Shown here: positions 63,411 to 64,000 of the stretch, one piece after another
Position numbering within the stretch: the stretch's first letter is position 1
Layout: every line of letters begins with the position of its first letter
Assembly (NCBI RefSeq): GCF_009727055.1
Contig: NC_052354.1
Location: forward strand, 44,005,376 to 44,069,375
Direction of reading: 5' to 3'
Source of the DNA: Benincasa hispida
Lineage: Eukaryota; Streptophyta; Magnoliopsida; Cucurbitales; Cucurbitaceae
Length of the DNA stretch: 64,000 nucleotides
Position numbers and translations under genes: made by a program
The notes under the pieces: generated by a model
What the model was told of the DNA's origin: nothing
Database searches by the model: none
Seen by the model: only the letters and a program-made list of their open reading frames with translations

Positions 63411-64000
63411 TTTATTTTGTAGAAATTAAAAAAAAAAAAAAAACAAATTGGTATAAACGCATAACCATTGTTTTTATTGTTTGTATTTATTAATAATAGG
63501 TTATTTCATATATATTGTTTTTTAGCGAATAAAAACAAAATGTCTAAAAAGTCATAGGGTGCGAGTCTTGATATTTAAAATTAAAATTATTATTTAGTTC
63601 GTAATCTTTCAAAGAAATACGCATTTTGATGGGTTAAAGTAATCTCTAGCTAGTATTTAATTTGGCAATTATTGGATGTCTTAATTGTATAATTAAAAAA
63701 ATGATGTGGTAGAGTGTAATAGTTTTGAAAAATAAAAATCTAGATATTTAATGGGATATGTGCTAAACTTATTGTGTCAAGGACAAATATATATAATTAG
63801 ACATAATGAAACTTTTTTAAGCAAAATTGCAATGGGTTGCAAAGAAACTTAGGTATTTGCAACATAGCAAAAATTAAAACTTGATTTTTTTCTTATTATT
63901 GATTTTACTATATTTGTGCATCAGCAGGTATATTTAATATATTTTATATTTGATATTCTATATCAACCGATCATATATTTTAAATCATTTTTTTAAAAAA
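63411..64000. other. AT-rich intergenic DNA to the window end
   Basis: No gene, RNA or repeat structure recognised. Confidence 0.45.

Overview
The window is nuclear DNA of a flowering plant, very probably a dicot. It is AT-rich, its genes have short GT-AG introns, its proteins are plant-type (actin capping protein alpha, ribosomal protein eL18, an F-box/phloem-lectin protein), and most of it is nested transposons. A cucurbit is a weak inference from the PP2-type gene and the overall feel of the repeats, not something I can prove. One N (39346) shows that this is an assembled scaffold.

Only three host protein genes look intact. (1) 18993-23843, minus strand: ten-exon F-actin-capping protein alpha subunit (303 aa). 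(2) 41993-44376, plus strand: five-exon ribosomal protein eL18 (187 aa), whose second intron carries two paralogous C/D-box snoRNA candidates. Their guide matches the 25S rRNA site served by yeast snR71/U29. (3) 46286-47405, minus strand: three-exon F-box PP2-B-like protein (306 aa) with a polyasparagine run encoded by a trinucleotide microsatellite. They act in unrelated housekeeping or signalling roles: actin filament capping, large-subunit ribosome assembly, and ubiquitin ligase targeting or glycan binding.

The rest is mobile DNA. 1-12.8 kb is a stack of LTR elements. A Ty3/gypsy-type LTR abuts a degenerate Ty1/copia element (E1). E1 is split inside gag by a second copia element (E2, both 214-215 bp LTRs present), and E2 is split by a 1.9 kb LTR. 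12.8-15 kb holds foldback elements and an inverted copy of the E1 LTR/leader. 24.2-27 kb holds foldback elements, one of which has captured a serine carboxypeptidase-like gene fragment. About 30.2-41.3 kb is one large Mutator-like (MULE) element with long terminal inverted repeats, a dead MuDR-type transposase and a plant mobile domain (PMD) gene. It was later broken by a TIR element (itself carrying an LTR) and by a 1.9 kb LTR. 51.5-55.5 kb is a second degenerate PMD locus flanked by inverted GA/CT repeat arrays, with a plastid ndhH fragment alongside. 60427-63331 is a complete non-autonomous CACTA element with a 3-bp target duplication.

I read exon boundaries by hand from splice signals, reading frame and family conservation. 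Transposon ends without a clear target duplication are approximate. Nothing was searched against a database.
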